The notes beneath the pieces are model-generated. The model did no database searches, was not told the DNA's origin, and was given only the letters and a program-made list of their open reading frames with translations. This document shows, piece by piece, positions 1 through 6,573 of a stretch of DNA of 7,844 nucleotides. The stretch covers positions 1 to 7,844 of the forward strand of contig URJC01000112.1 of assembly GCA_900548135.1 (NCBI GenBank), read 5' to 3'. Origin of the DNA: an uncultured Odoribacter sp. GTDB lineage: Bacteria; Bacteroidota; Bacteroidia; Bacteroidales; Marinifilaceae. Numbering within the stretch: the stretch's first letter is position 1; each line of letters starts with the position of its first letter. A program made the translations under genes and the position numbers.

Positions 1-497
1 ATACAGGCTGCGGCGTCCATAGCTTCTTCCGCTTTGTCGTTTGCAATGGGAATTGCATTGGCATCAGGAACTCCACCGGTGCTGACAGAGACATAACCTC
101 CGGCCTGCAGAATTTTATCATAAGCCTTCCGGTCAACAATCAAGTCTTTGATTACCGGGAAAGCACCGCAACGCCAGGGTTCGATTGTAATCGTAGCTCC
201 GTCTTCGAAACGGCGCATATGCAATTGACAGGTAGTTACGTCATCGTCCGGTCCGTGAGCCCGACCATCGATAAACAGACTACAAGTACCGCAAATACCT
301 TCACGGCAGTCATGATCGAATGCTACCGGTTCTTCGTTTTGTTCTACCAGCTGTTCGTTAAGAATATCGAGCATTTCCAGAAATGAAGTGCCGGTAGAAA
401 TATTGTGAACTTTATATGTTTTAAACTCGCCTTTTGATTTAGCGTCTTTTTGCCGCCAGATCTTCAGAGTCAGTTCTTTTAATATTTTATCTGCCAT
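1..497 (-). CDS. sdhB: succinate dehydrogenase/fumarate reductase iron-sulfur subunit (3' end cut by window edge)
   Basis: This subunit carries electrons between the flavoprotein and the membrane cytochrome b through [2Fe-2S], [4Fe-4S] and [3Fe-4S] clusters. The first 165 residues are visible, starting [14 protein letters not shown]. The ferredoxin-like domain holds the [2Fe-2S] ligands C64, C69 and C72 ([10 protein letters not shown]) and probably C90 ([10 protein letters not shown]). The window ends inside the first [4Fe-4S] motif: the last complete codon is C165 in DAAAC, and the next bases begin an Ile codon, as in the usual CIGCGAC. About 80-90 C-terminal residues should therefore lie to the left of position 1. 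The C72-to-C90 spacing is wider than in the E. coli enzymes, but I believe it is usual for Bacteroidetes relatives. It is third in the operon, 75 bp after sdhA, with no clear Shine-Dalgarno sequence. Family identity is certain. Whether the enzyme runs as dehydrogenase or fumarate reductase (frdB) cannot be read from the sequence. Confidence 0.96.
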   Translation of the reverse strand, partial: MADKILKELTLKIWRQKDAKSKGEFKTYKVHNISTGTSFLEMLDILNEQLVEQNEEPVAFDHDCREGICGTCSLFIDGRAHGPDDDVTTCQLHMRRFEDGATITIEPWRCGAFPVIKDLIVDRKAYDKILQAGGYVSVSTGGVPDANAIPIANDKAEEAMDAAAC

Positions 498-520
498 AAC
501 CAATATTATTTTTGATTTCA

Positions 521-556
521 GATTTACGATCGGGGAATAAGCCCGGACCGTAAATC
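521..556 (-). repeat. intercistronic two-part hairpin between sdhA and sdhB
   Basis: The arms GATTTACG (521-528) and CGTAAATC (549-556) pair over 8 bp. Inside them CGGG (531-534) pairs with CCCG (542-545) around a 7-nt loop, with a small internal loop (2 and 3 nt) between the two stems. A further copy of the ATCGTAAAT arm at 561-569 could pair instead with ATTTACGAT (522-530). On the transcribed minus strand no U-run follows, so this is not a standard terminator. It could stabilise the sdhCA mRNA end or tune sdhB expression, or it may be a copy of a dispersed intergenic repeat. The dyad is plainly visible; any function is inference. Confidence 0.6.
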
Positions 557-572
557 ACGAATCGTAAATTAT

Positions 573-2513
573 TTATTTATAAGAACGTTGAGTAAGTTGG
601 ATGTTTTCGAATACTAAGTCTTCTTTGTGGAGTTCCGGTGCTTTGTCTTCACCCTTATATTCCCACACAGAAACGTATTTAAAGTGTTCGTCATCGCGTT
701 TTGCTTCACCTTCAGCTGTCATGGATTCTACGCGCAAATGTCCGCCGCAGGACTCGTTGCGGTCCAACGCATCGTGTGCCATCAGGTCGGCCAACTCGAT
801 GAAGTCGGCAACCCGGGCAGCTTTTTCCAACTCATTGTTCATGGCTGTAAATTCGCCGGTTATGCGTAAGTCCTTGTAGAATTCTTTTTTCAATGCAGCA
901 ATCAATTCAATTGCTTTTTTCAGGCCGGCAGCTTCCCGTGCCATACCGATATACTCCCACATGATATGTCCCAGTTCTTTGTGGAAATGATCCGGAGATT
1001 TGGTGCCTTTGATGTCGTACAGTTGACGCAGACGGTCTGTAACGTGCTTTTCAGCTTCATCAAATTCCTGAGTATTGGTGTTGATCTTCGGGGTCTGGAT
1101 TTCTTTTGCCAAGTAATCACCGATTGTGTAAGGCAGGATGAAATATCCGTCAGCCAATCCCTGCATCAATGCAGAAGCCCCCAAACGGTTGGCACCGTGG
1201 TCAGAGAAGTTACATTCGCCGATAGCATATAATCCCGGGATAGTAGTCATCAGGTTGTAGTCTACCCAAAGTCCACCCATAGAATAGTGGATAGCCGGAT
1301 AGATCATCATGGGATTATGATACGGATCTACAGCTGTAATTTTTTCGTACATCTGGAACAGATTACCATATCGTTTTTCGATGGTATCCCGTCCCAATTG
1401 TTCAATGGCATATTTGAAATCGAGGAATACTGCTTTTCCTGTGTTATTTACTCCGTAACCGGCATCGCATCTTTCTTTTGCAGCACGTGAAGCTACATCA
1501 CGGGGTACTAAGTTCCCGAATGCCGGATAACGGCGTTCCAGATAGAAATCGCGGTCTTCATCAGGTATGTCGTTGGGGTTTAGCGTACCTGCTTGTAATG
1601 CTTTAGCATCTTCAATTTTTTTAGGTACCCAGACACGGCCATCGTTACGCAGTGATTCGGACATCAATGTCAATTTACTTTGCTGGTCTCCGTGTACGGG
1701 AATACAAGTGGGATGGATCTGTACAAAGCAAGGGTTTCCGAACATGGCACCCCTTTTGTAAGCTTGCCATGCTGCGCTACCATTACATCCCATCGCGTTT
1801 GTAGACAGGAAAAATACGTTACCGTAACCTCCGGTTGCCAGAACAACGGCATGAGCTCCGAAACGCTCGATTTTTCCGGTAACGAGATCCCGGGCGATTA
1901 CTCCGCGTGCTTTGCCGTCGACGATCACGATATCCAGCACTTCGTGGCGGTTGTACATTTTTACTTTACCAGCCTGGATCTGGCGGTTTAAAGCTCCATA
2001 TGCCCCTAATAACAACTGTTGTCCGGTTTGACCGCGTGCATAGAAAGTGCGGCTTACGAGTGCCCCACCAAAAGAACGATTGGCAAGCAAGCCACCGTAT
2101 TCACGTGCAAAAGGAACCCCTTGTGCGACACATTGGTCGATGATGGCGTTGCTTACCTCAGCTAGTCGATATACATTGGCCTCGCGTGCACGGTAATCAC
2201 CTCCCTTGATGGTTTCGTAAAACAAACGGAATACAGAGTCATTATCGTTGGGGTAGTTTTTTGCAGCATTAATACCTCCCTGTGCAGCGATGGAGTGTGC
2301 ACGTCGGGGAGAATCCTGATAACAGAAAGCGGTGACATTGTAACCTAGTTCAGCTAAGCTGGCAGCAGCGGAACCACCGGCCAGACCAGTACCTACAATG
2401 ATAATATCCAGTTTCTTTTTGTTTGCCGGGCTAACAACGCCGATATGGGCTTTGTGGGCAGACCATTTGTCTTTCAACGGTCCGGCTGGTATTTTAGCAT
2501 CTATTACTGACAT
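573..2513 (-). CDS. sdhA: succinate dehydrogenase/fumarate reductase flavoprotein subunit
   Basis: This is the catalytic subunit that interconverts succinate and fumarate at a covalently bound FAD on the cytoplasmic face of the membrane. It has 646 residues, normal for the family. The Rossmann FAD-binding motif is [20 protein letters not shown] (41-60). H73 in [11 protein letters not shown] is the expected covalent FAD ligand. Active-site residues recognisable by alignment in memory to E. coli FrdA are H267 (QIHPTC), R338 (VPRDVASRA, proton-delivery Arg), H409 (AIHYSMGG) and R443 ([11 protein letters not shown]). The C-terminal helical region (about 480-646) is complete and ends in QRSYK. The start [17 protein letters not shown] fits Bacteroidales homologues and lies 81 bp after the sdhC stop. 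It is cotranscribed with sdhC and sdhB. No defect is seen. It could equally be named frdA, since in anaerobic Bacteroidales the enzyme mostly reduces fumarate. Confidence 0.98.
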   Translation of the reverse strand: MSVIDAKIPAGPLKDKWSAHKAHIGVVSPANKKKLDIIIVGTGLAGGSAAASLAELGYNVTAFCYQDSPRRAHSIAAQGGINAAKNYPNDNDSVFRLFYETIKGGDYRAREANVYRLAEVSNAIIDQCVAQGVPFAREYGGLLANRSFGGALVSRTFYARGQTGQQLLLGAYGALNRQIQAGKVKMYNRHEVLDIVIVDGKARGVIARDLVTGKIERFGAHAVVLATGGYGNVFFLSTNAMGCNGSAAWQAYKRGAMFGNPCFVQIHPTCIPVHGDQQSKLTLMSESLRNDGRVWVPKKIEDAKALQAGTLNPNDIPDEDRDFYLERRYPAFGNLVPRDVASRAAKERCDAGYGVNNTGKAVFLDFKYAIEQLGRDTIEKRYGNLFQMYEKITAVDPYHNPMMIYPAIHYSMGGLWVDYNLMTTIPGLYAIGECNFSDHGANRLGASALMQGLADGYFILPYTIGDYLAKEIQTPKINTNTQEFDEAEKHVTDRLRQLYDIKGTKSPDHFHKELGHIMWEYIGMAREAAGLKKAIELIAALKKEFYKDLRITGEFTAMNNELEKAARVADFIELADLMAHDALDRNESCGGHLRVESMTAEGEAKRDDEHFKYVSVWEYKGEDKAPELHKEDLVFENIQLTQRSYK

Positions 2514-2520
2514 AATAAAT

Positions 2521-2552
2521 AATTTTAGATTTTAAATTTTAGATTTTAAATT
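2521..2552. repeat. 14-bp tandem repeat in the sdhC-sdhA gap, just upstream of the sdhA start
   Basis: The 14-bp unit ATTTTAGATTTTAA is repeated exactly about 2.3 times (2521-2552). It ends 7 bp from the sdhA start codon, so it occupies the region where a ribosome-binding site would sit. On the mRNA it reads as an A-rich, weakly structured leader, which suits translation start in Bacteroidetes, where Shine-Dalgarno pairing is little used. AT-rich repeats of this kind are, from general experience, scattered between genes in Bacteroidales genomes. A role in setting sdhA translation is inference only. Confidence 0.75.
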
Positions 2553-2594
2553 GCCATGCAGCTTATCCTATTCACTCTGCCATGTACAATTAGT

Positions 2595-3290
2595 TTAGTT
2601 TCCCAATCCTGCAATGAAATACAGCGGAATAATGCTGAAACCAACAGCAAATACAATAGCAAAGAAATAAGCTAACCATTCCAGGCGTTTTCTCCAGGTA
2701 TCATTGGATAGACCGATTGTCTGGAATGCAGACCAGAATCCATGAGTGATGTGTAAACCAACCAGGACGGCACCCAGAATGTAGATGATGCAGTATACAA
2801 TACTACTCTGGAATAATCCTGCAACCATAGCATATGTGTTTTCCATTTTCACACCGCCGAGATTAATATCTTCAAGGGTGATATAGCCCAGTGACGGGAA
2901 TTTGATATTCCACCAGAAGTTGTAAAGGTGGATTACCAGGAAAATCAGCACCATCGCTCCCAAAATATACATATTGCGGGATGCCCAGGTTGCATTTTGA
3001 CTCTGGTTCCTCTGGGCATATTTCACTGGCCGGGCTTTTTGGTTCTGAAGGGTAAGGACAGAAGCCCAGATGATGTGAATAATAAACCCGATAGCCAAAA
3101 TGGGTTCAATGATTTTGATAATGGGGTTGGTGGCCATGAAATGAGCACCTTGATTGAATAATGCCCCGCTATTATCAAAAATTAACAATAAGTTCAGCGT
3201 CAGGTGGACGCAGAGAAACGAAATCAGAAAAAGTCCTGATAAACTCATAATGACTTTTTTTCCGATCGAAGAAGTCAAAAAATTACTCAT
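2595..3290 (-). CDS. sdhC: succinate dehydrogenase/fumarate reductase cytochrome b subunit (b558 family, diheme)
   Basis: This is the membrane anchor that binds two b hemes and exchanges electrons with menaquinone. Its 231 residues contain five hydrophobic segments, at about 13-37, 55-82, 106-127, 155-182 and 205-229, matching the single five-helix anchor of B-type enzymes such as Wolinella FrdC and Bacillus SdhC. H29, H72, H121 and H180 fall near the ends of helices 1-4 with the spacing of the four axial heme ligands of that family (H183 is an alternative to H180). It is the first gene of a sdhC-sdhA-sdhB operon, with a TAnnTTTG promoter element about 46 bp upstream of its start and a Fur/PerR-like palindrome further up. 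The start MSNFLTSSIGKKVIMS agrees with family N-termini. No separate SdhD is expected or present. The name frdC would be equally valid. Confidence 0.95.
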   Translation of the reverse strand: MSNFLTSSIGKKVIMSLSGLFLISFLCVHLTLNLLLIFDNSGALFNQGAHFMATNPIIKIIEPILAIGFIIHIIWASVLTLQNQKARPVKYAQRNQSQNATWASRNMYILGAMVLIFLVIHLYNFWWNIKFPSLGYITLEDINLGGVKMENTYAMVAGLFQSSIVYCIIYILGAVLVGLHITHGFWSAFQTIGLSNDTWRKRLEWLAYFFAIVFAVGFSIIPLYFIAGLGN

Positions 3291-3336
3291 AATTTGTTCT
3301 ATTTATTAATAACTGGTTTATTTCTCTATAACCTTG

Positions 3337-3344
3337 CAAAAGTA
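3337..3344 (-). promoter_or_regulatory. predicted -7 promoter element of the sdhCAB operon
   Basis: Read on the minus strand the octamer is TACTTTTG, a full match to the Bacteroidetes -7 consensus TAnnTTTG. It would start transcription near 3333, giving a leader of about 40 nt before sdhC. No convincing -33 TTTG is seen about 20 nt upstream, so the promoter may be weak or activator-assisted. Confidence 0.6.
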
Positions 3345-3378
3345 TCCTTTTTCCCTGAATTTTATGCTATTTCCTTTG

Positions 3379-3393
3379 TTAGAATGATTCTAA
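3379..3393. promoter_or_regulatory. perfect 7-1-7 palindrome resembling a Fur/PerR-family operator
   Basis: TTAGAATGATTCTAA is two perfect 7-base inverted repeats around one central base. This is the architecture bound by Fur-family dimers, and it differs from the classic PerR box (TTATAATnATTATAA) only by one symmetric base pair per half. It lies about 46-60 bp upstream of the predicted sdhC transcription start. That position suits an activator or a secondary site more than simple promoter occlusion. The rest of the gap (3291-3489) shows no gene, and no clear terminator for the locus to its right. A small 5-bp stem CGGAA/TTCCG with a T4 loop (3397-3410) lies next to it. The palindrome is fact; the regulator is inference. 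Confidence 0.45.
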
Positions 3394-3489
3394 ATTCGGA
3401 ATTTTTTCCGTAATCACTGATGAAGGGAAATACCGGATGCCGAAAGGGAGAAAAGGTCATAGATCATGAAATCAATTGCATTAGTTTAA

Positions 3490-4515
3490 CTATTTAATTG
3501 CCTGGTAAATGATCTCCTGTATTTTAGTCCGGATATTTTCTTCCGAGAGCTTGGTATTGAATTCGTCCGGGTAGGTTCGGTTGGACATGAAAATATAAAT
3601 CAGGTCATTGTCTGGGTCACACCAGGTCATGATGCCTGTAAAGCCAGTGTGTCCGTAGCTTGCTAGAGGAGCATACCGGCATACAGGATTGATTTTGGTG
3701 GAGTCGGGTTCCGGTTTATCAAATCCTAATCCCCGTCGGTTGAGCGGGAAAGCATCATTGCGGCAGGTGAAAGTGGATAATGTTTCAGGTGAAAGATAGG
3801 TTTCGCCTCCATAAGTACCATTATTCAAGTACATTTGGAGGATTTTGGCCAGGTCTTCAGCTGTGGAAAAAAGTCCGGCATGACCGGCAATGCCGCCCAG
3901 CATGGCTGCGGTTGGATCATGTACTGTACCTTTAATTTCCGTTTTCCGGTAAAGTTTATCGTTACAGGAAGGGACGATCCGGGATTTAGGTAATCGTTCG
4001 GCTGCTTTGTAGTCAGTACTGTTCATGCCCAGTTTCCGGTAGAAGTTGTCTTTGCAATAGCGGCCAGTGACCTGTTCGGCAGCCAATTTTAGCAGGATGA
4101 AGCCCAAATCGCTATATACGTAGGTTTTGGCGGAAGACAGGGGACTGTTCAGAATGCTGTTGAGGATGGTGTCCTGATAAGCAGGAAACATATATATGCC
4201 TTGGGCTGTGTATTTGTAACCGGTTTTAGGAGTATTGGAAATAGTACTGTCTTTGAAACGGTAGTTAACATTGGCATAAAGCCGGTCTTTTAGCCGGAGG
4301 GTGTTTGCCGGTGTCCGTCGGGTGGTAAATAAGGGGCCGGAGATTGACTTTTTGTCTATTGCCTTGGGGAATAAGGGGAGGGAAGATTTTAGCCCTGCAT
4401 TGTGGCACAATACTTCTTTGACGGTAATATCTTTTTTATCTGTATTTTCCAAAGGTGTATAATAAACAGACAATGGGGTATCCAGTTTGATTAATTGGTT
4501 GTCATATAATTTCAT
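3490..4515 (-). CDS. serine beta-lactamase/esterase-like domain: C-terminal part of a frame-split GH3 fusion protein
   Basis: This frame gives 341 residues from the ATG at 4515. It carries most of a class C beta-lactamase/DD-peptidase-like fold: YSD (134-136) as the YxN-type motif, the GGIAGHAGLFSTAEDLAK stretch (208-224), and HTG (289-291) as the KTG-equivalent. The nucleophile motif is missing from it. SITK (Ser codon 4549-4551) lies just upstream in the same frame, which stays open back past 4584. The true domain therefore begins upstream, in the frame of the GH3 gene. The ATG overlaps the GH3 stop as ATGA, which looks like translational coupling, but initiation there would make a protein without its catalytic Ser and Lys and without a signal peptide. 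I read this as the downstream piece of one 991-residue protein, not as an independent gene. Family homologues are hydrolases likely to act on peptidoglycan or esters; the substrate is unknown. Confidence 0.8.
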   Translation of the reverse strand: MKLYDNQLIKLDTPLSVYYTPLENTDKKDITVKEVLCHNAGLKSSLPLFPKAIDKKSISGPLFTTRRTPANTLRLKDRLYANVNYRFKDSTISNTPKTGYKYTAQGIYMFPAYQDTILNSILNSPLSSAKTYVYSDLGFILLKLAAEQVTGRYCKDNFYRKLGMNSTDYKAAERLPKSRIVPSCNDKLYRKTEIKGTVHDPTAAMLGGIAGHAGLFSTAEDLAKILQMYLNNGTYGGETYLSPETLSTFTCRNDAFPLNRRGLGFDKPEPDSTKINPVCRYAPLASYGHTGFTGIMTWCDPDNDLIYIFMSNRTYPDEFNTKLSEENIRTKIQEIIYQAIK

Positions 4516-6464
4516 GATAGCCGGGAGAGTGGCTGTAATTTTGGTAATGGAAGCAATATCATATATATCGTTGATTGAGTTTGCTTTTTTCTTTTTGTAT
4601 GAAAACCAAAAGCTTTGTTGTATAAGATTGTACCATTTTTAGCTACTAAAACCTGACAACCTGGAGTTGCTTTTTTGGTGATGGCTGTTTTACAAAGAGA
4701 GTCGATAGGAGTCAGTTTTTCGGAGGTCAGACCACACATTTCAGGGGTATCGTATCCCAGCCGGCTTTTAGAAGTGATAATTCCGGTTCCTGCCGGATAT
4801 CGGGAGGTAATCGTTACGGGTACTTGGCCATGGATACCAATTCCCCCGAAGATTGCCTGAGCTGCATATTGCTGGGGAAAGAGTTGATTTTCGTAAGATA
4901 TGAGCAAGGCATCTATGGGGAGAGACAGGTAATTGGCAGCTCCATAGGGAATGGCAGGATGGCAAACGATGATTCTTTTTCCTTGTAATTGTTGGATCAG
5001 GGAAGCCAGTGAGGTAGAATAACCAAACTGTTTGCCTGAAGAATTATTGGCAGCAGAATTGTAAAGAATAATACAATTATAGGGTCGTAATTTTTTGAGC
5101 AATTCTTTTATTTCCTCTCCGGATAAATTTTTATCGGTTGTAAAATGGCTGATAGCAGTGTAACGGCTCAGCATGGTCTGAAAATTGTTCACTTCTTTAC
5201 CACCAAAATTGACACTGGCAATGCGTAAGGTATCCAGGCTTTTTAACGGCAGTAGGGAATCTCTGTTTTTAATCAGCGTAAGGGCTTCTTTGTATAGTTT
5301 TTGTTTGAGTGCTATGTCTTGTGGTGTATTTATGCGGGACCACAGTCCTGGTTTTTCAGAGGGATAAATATTAGGGAGGACGTAAGTGTATTTTGCCGTA
5401 AGTATTTTCCGGCATTTTTCGTGGATCACCTCTATGGGAATCAGGCTGTCTGCTATTGCTTTTTTGATGGCTTGTATTCCTTTTTCCAGATTTTCCGGAA
5501 AAAGGAGAATATCGTTTCCGGCTAATAGGGCTGCGACTTCAGCGCTTCCGGGAGAGGAGGTCTGGGTAACTCCCTTCATATTCATGGCATCAGTAAAGCA
5601 TAATCCTTGAAATTGGAGTTCCTGCTTTAACAGGCCGTTTATGATTTTGGGAGACAACGAAGCGGGTATACCGGAAGAATCGAGTGCGGGTACGTTGAGA
5701 TGAGAAGTCATGATTGCAGGTACTCCTGCTGCTATTAAAGCCCGGTAAGGATATAATTCGACCGAATCGAGCCGATTGCGGTTGTGCTGTATGGAAGGGA
5801 GAGTTTTGTGGGAATCTGTTTCTGTGTCGCCGTGTCCGGGAAAATGTTTTGCAACCGGGAGGATCCCTTGGGATTGGGATCCCTTCAGATAGAGAATGGC
5901 TTTTTGAGCCACTTCTTCGGGATCTTCGCCAAAAGAACGGATTCCGATAATGGGATTACGGCGATTACTGTTGATATCAACAACAGGGGCAAAATTGACG
6001 TGTACTCCTAATTCGTGACAATGCCTGGCAATGGTAGCTCCCAGGGCAAAGACCAGGCTGTCCTCGCGTATAGCCCCGATGATACCCATTTTGGGAAATT
6101 CCATCGCTGTTTTCAACCGCCAGCCGACACCGTGTTCTGCATCCAGACCAATCATCAAAGGGCAGGCTGAGGCTTTTTGGTAACGGTTGGTTAATTGTAA
6201 CTGGCGGGCAGGATCTCCCTGAAAAAAGATAAGTCCTCCCACCTGGTATTTACGGATTTGTTTTTCTATGTCAGCTTCATAAATCTCACTTTGGTTGCTG
6301 TATGCTGCAATCATAAAAAGTTGACCTATTTTTTGATCCAGTGTCATGTGGGAGAGGGTTGAATCGACCCAGGGAATATGCTGGGAAGTTTGTCCCCAGG
6401 AAAATTGGTTACTCCCTACCAGAAAAAACGTACAAGAGAAAATAAACAGAACCCAAGTTTTCAT
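4512..6464 (-). CDS. GH3 family beta-N-acetylglucosaminidase (NagZ-like), N-terminal part of a GH3/beta-lactamase fusion
   Basis: The protein has 650 residues in this frame. A signal peptide covers about residues 1-24 (MKTWVLFIFSCTFFLVG, no lipobox), so it is exported. The GH3 catalytic domain spans about 30-360. It carries GLDAEHGVGWRL (107-117), the NagZ-type loop KHFPGHGDTETDSH (206-219) with the D217/H219 acid-base dyad, and TDAMNMKG with the nucleophile D292. That loop marks retaining N-acetylglucosaminidases rather than beta-glucosidases. A GH3 C-terminal-like domain follows (about 385-560, from LYKEALTLIKNRDSLLPLK). From about 585 a beta-lactamase domain begins (KKATPGCQVLVAKNGTILYNKAFGFHT). 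After K627 the frame turns into a 23-residue non-homologous tail and stops, while the expected continuation lies in the -1 frame. It likely releases GlcNAc from peptidoglycan fragments. It has its own promoter after the upstream terminator. Confidence 0.9.
   Translation of the reverse strand: MKTWVLFIFSCTFFLVGSNQFSWGQTSQHIPWVDSTLSHMTLDQKIGQLFMIAAYSNQSEIYEADIEKQIRKYQVGGLIFFQGDPARQLQLTNRYQKASACPLMIGLDAEHGVGWRLKTAMEFPKMGIIGAIREDSLVFALGATIARHCHELGVHVNFAPVVDINSNRRNPIIGIRSFGEDPEEVAQKAILYLKGSQSQGILPVAKHFPGHGDTETDSHKTLPSIQHNRNRLDSVELYPYRALIAAGVPAIMTSHLNVPALDSSGIPASLSPKIINGLLKQELQFQGLCFTDAMNMKGVTQTSSPGSAEVAALLAGNDILLFPENLEKGIQAIKKAIADSLIPIEVIHEKCRKILTAKYTYVLPNIYPSEKPGLWSRINTPQDIALKQKLYKEALTLIKNRDSLLPLKSLDTLRIASVNFGGKEVNNFQTMLSRYTAISHFTTDKNLSGEEIKELLKKLRPYNCIILYNSAANNSSGKQFGYSTSLASLIQQLQGKRIIVCHPAIPYGAANYLSLPIDALLISYENQLFPQQYAAQAIFGGIGIHGQVPVTITSRYPAGTGIITSKSRLGYDTPEMCGLTSEKLTPIDSLCKTAITKKATPGCQVLVAKNGTILYNKAFGFHTKRKKQTQSTIYMILLPLPKLQPLSRLS
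4584..4590 (-). other. A_AAA_AAG heptamer at the frame break (candidate -1 slippage site or homopolymer indel)
   Basis: On the minus strand codons 626-627 of the GH3 frame are AAA AAG preceded by A, so the site is an in-phase X_XXY_YYZ heptamer identical to the E. coli dnaX frameshift site. A one-base slip back reads K-K and then GCA AAC TCA, leading straight to NDIYDIASITK. The same place is an A6 run preceded by A5-G. Loss of one A from an original A7 would look identical. I see no Shine-Dalgarno-like stimulator 10-14 nt upstream and only weak AT pairing downstream, which lowers the case for programmed shifting. Confidence 0.7.
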
Positions 6465-6506
6465 ATGAATGTGAATTTCTAATCCTTTTTAAATCCAGGG
6501 ATGCTG

Positions 6507-6514
6507 CAAAATTA
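6507..6514 (-). promoter_or_regulatory. predicted -7 promoter element of the GH3/beta-lactamase gene
   Basis: The minus strand reads TAATTTTG, a full match to TAnnTTTG, 42 bp upstream of the start codon at 6464. The position of a -33 element falls inside the neighbouring terminator hairpin, and no clear TTTG is found there. Terminator and promoter are thus packed into the 109-bp gap 6465-6573. Confidence 0.5.
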
Positions 6515-6546
6515 TAAAAAAGAAAAGGTCCCGTAAAAACGGGACC
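6515..6546 (-). terminator. Rho-independent terminator of the thioredoxin lipoprotein gene
   Basis: An 8-bp perfect stem, GGTCCCGT (6527-6534) with ACGGGACC (6539-6546), closes a 4-nt loop. On the minus strand it is followed by TTTTCTTTTTT (6516-6526). The structure begins 28 bp after the stop codon of the lipoprotein gene, so it ends that transcript and separates it from the GH3 gene. Confidence 0.92.
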
Positions 6547-6573
6547 CCTTGTATCGTTCTAAGAATTGTTAAA

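Larger units (their letters stand above)
3490..6464 (-). pseudogene. whole frame-split locus: exported GH3 N-acetylglucosaminidase/beta-lactamase fusion (about 991 aa if rejoined)
   Basis: Joining the GH3 frame to the downstream frame at 4584-4590 gives 627 + 364 = 991 residues, close to the roughly 1000 residues I recall for Bacteroidetes proteins of this architecture. The joined product regains all three serine-hydrolase motifs: S639-x-x-K642 (SITK), Y784-S-D and H939-T-G. No other frame break or premature stop is seen, so the gene is either intact through recoding, very recently broken, or miscalled in one homopolymer. It is marked as pseudogene only because the conceptual reading is interrupted; functional status is open. 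Confidence 0.55.

Noticed and set aside
1680..1991. Plus-strand open frame of 103 codons opposite sdhA
   Set aside because: It lies wholly antisense to a strongly conserved flavoprotein frame. It has no recognisable domain and no promoter, and it is explained by codon bias of the real gene.
2552..2584. Direct repeat of TGCCATG in the sdhC-sdhA gap
   Set aside because: Seven bases at this distance are expected by chance, and there is no link to a known element.
3397..3410. CGGAA/TTCCG stem with T4 loop as a terminator of the GH3/beta-lactamase locus
   Set aside because: The stem is only 5 bp, lies about 80 bp past the stop codon, and has no U-run after it on the minus strand.
4512..4590. Insertion-sequence type frameshift (orfA/orfB) suggested by A_AAA_AAG
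   Set aside because: Both flanking frames are enzyme domains with no transposase motifs, and no terminal inverted repeats or target duplications are visible.
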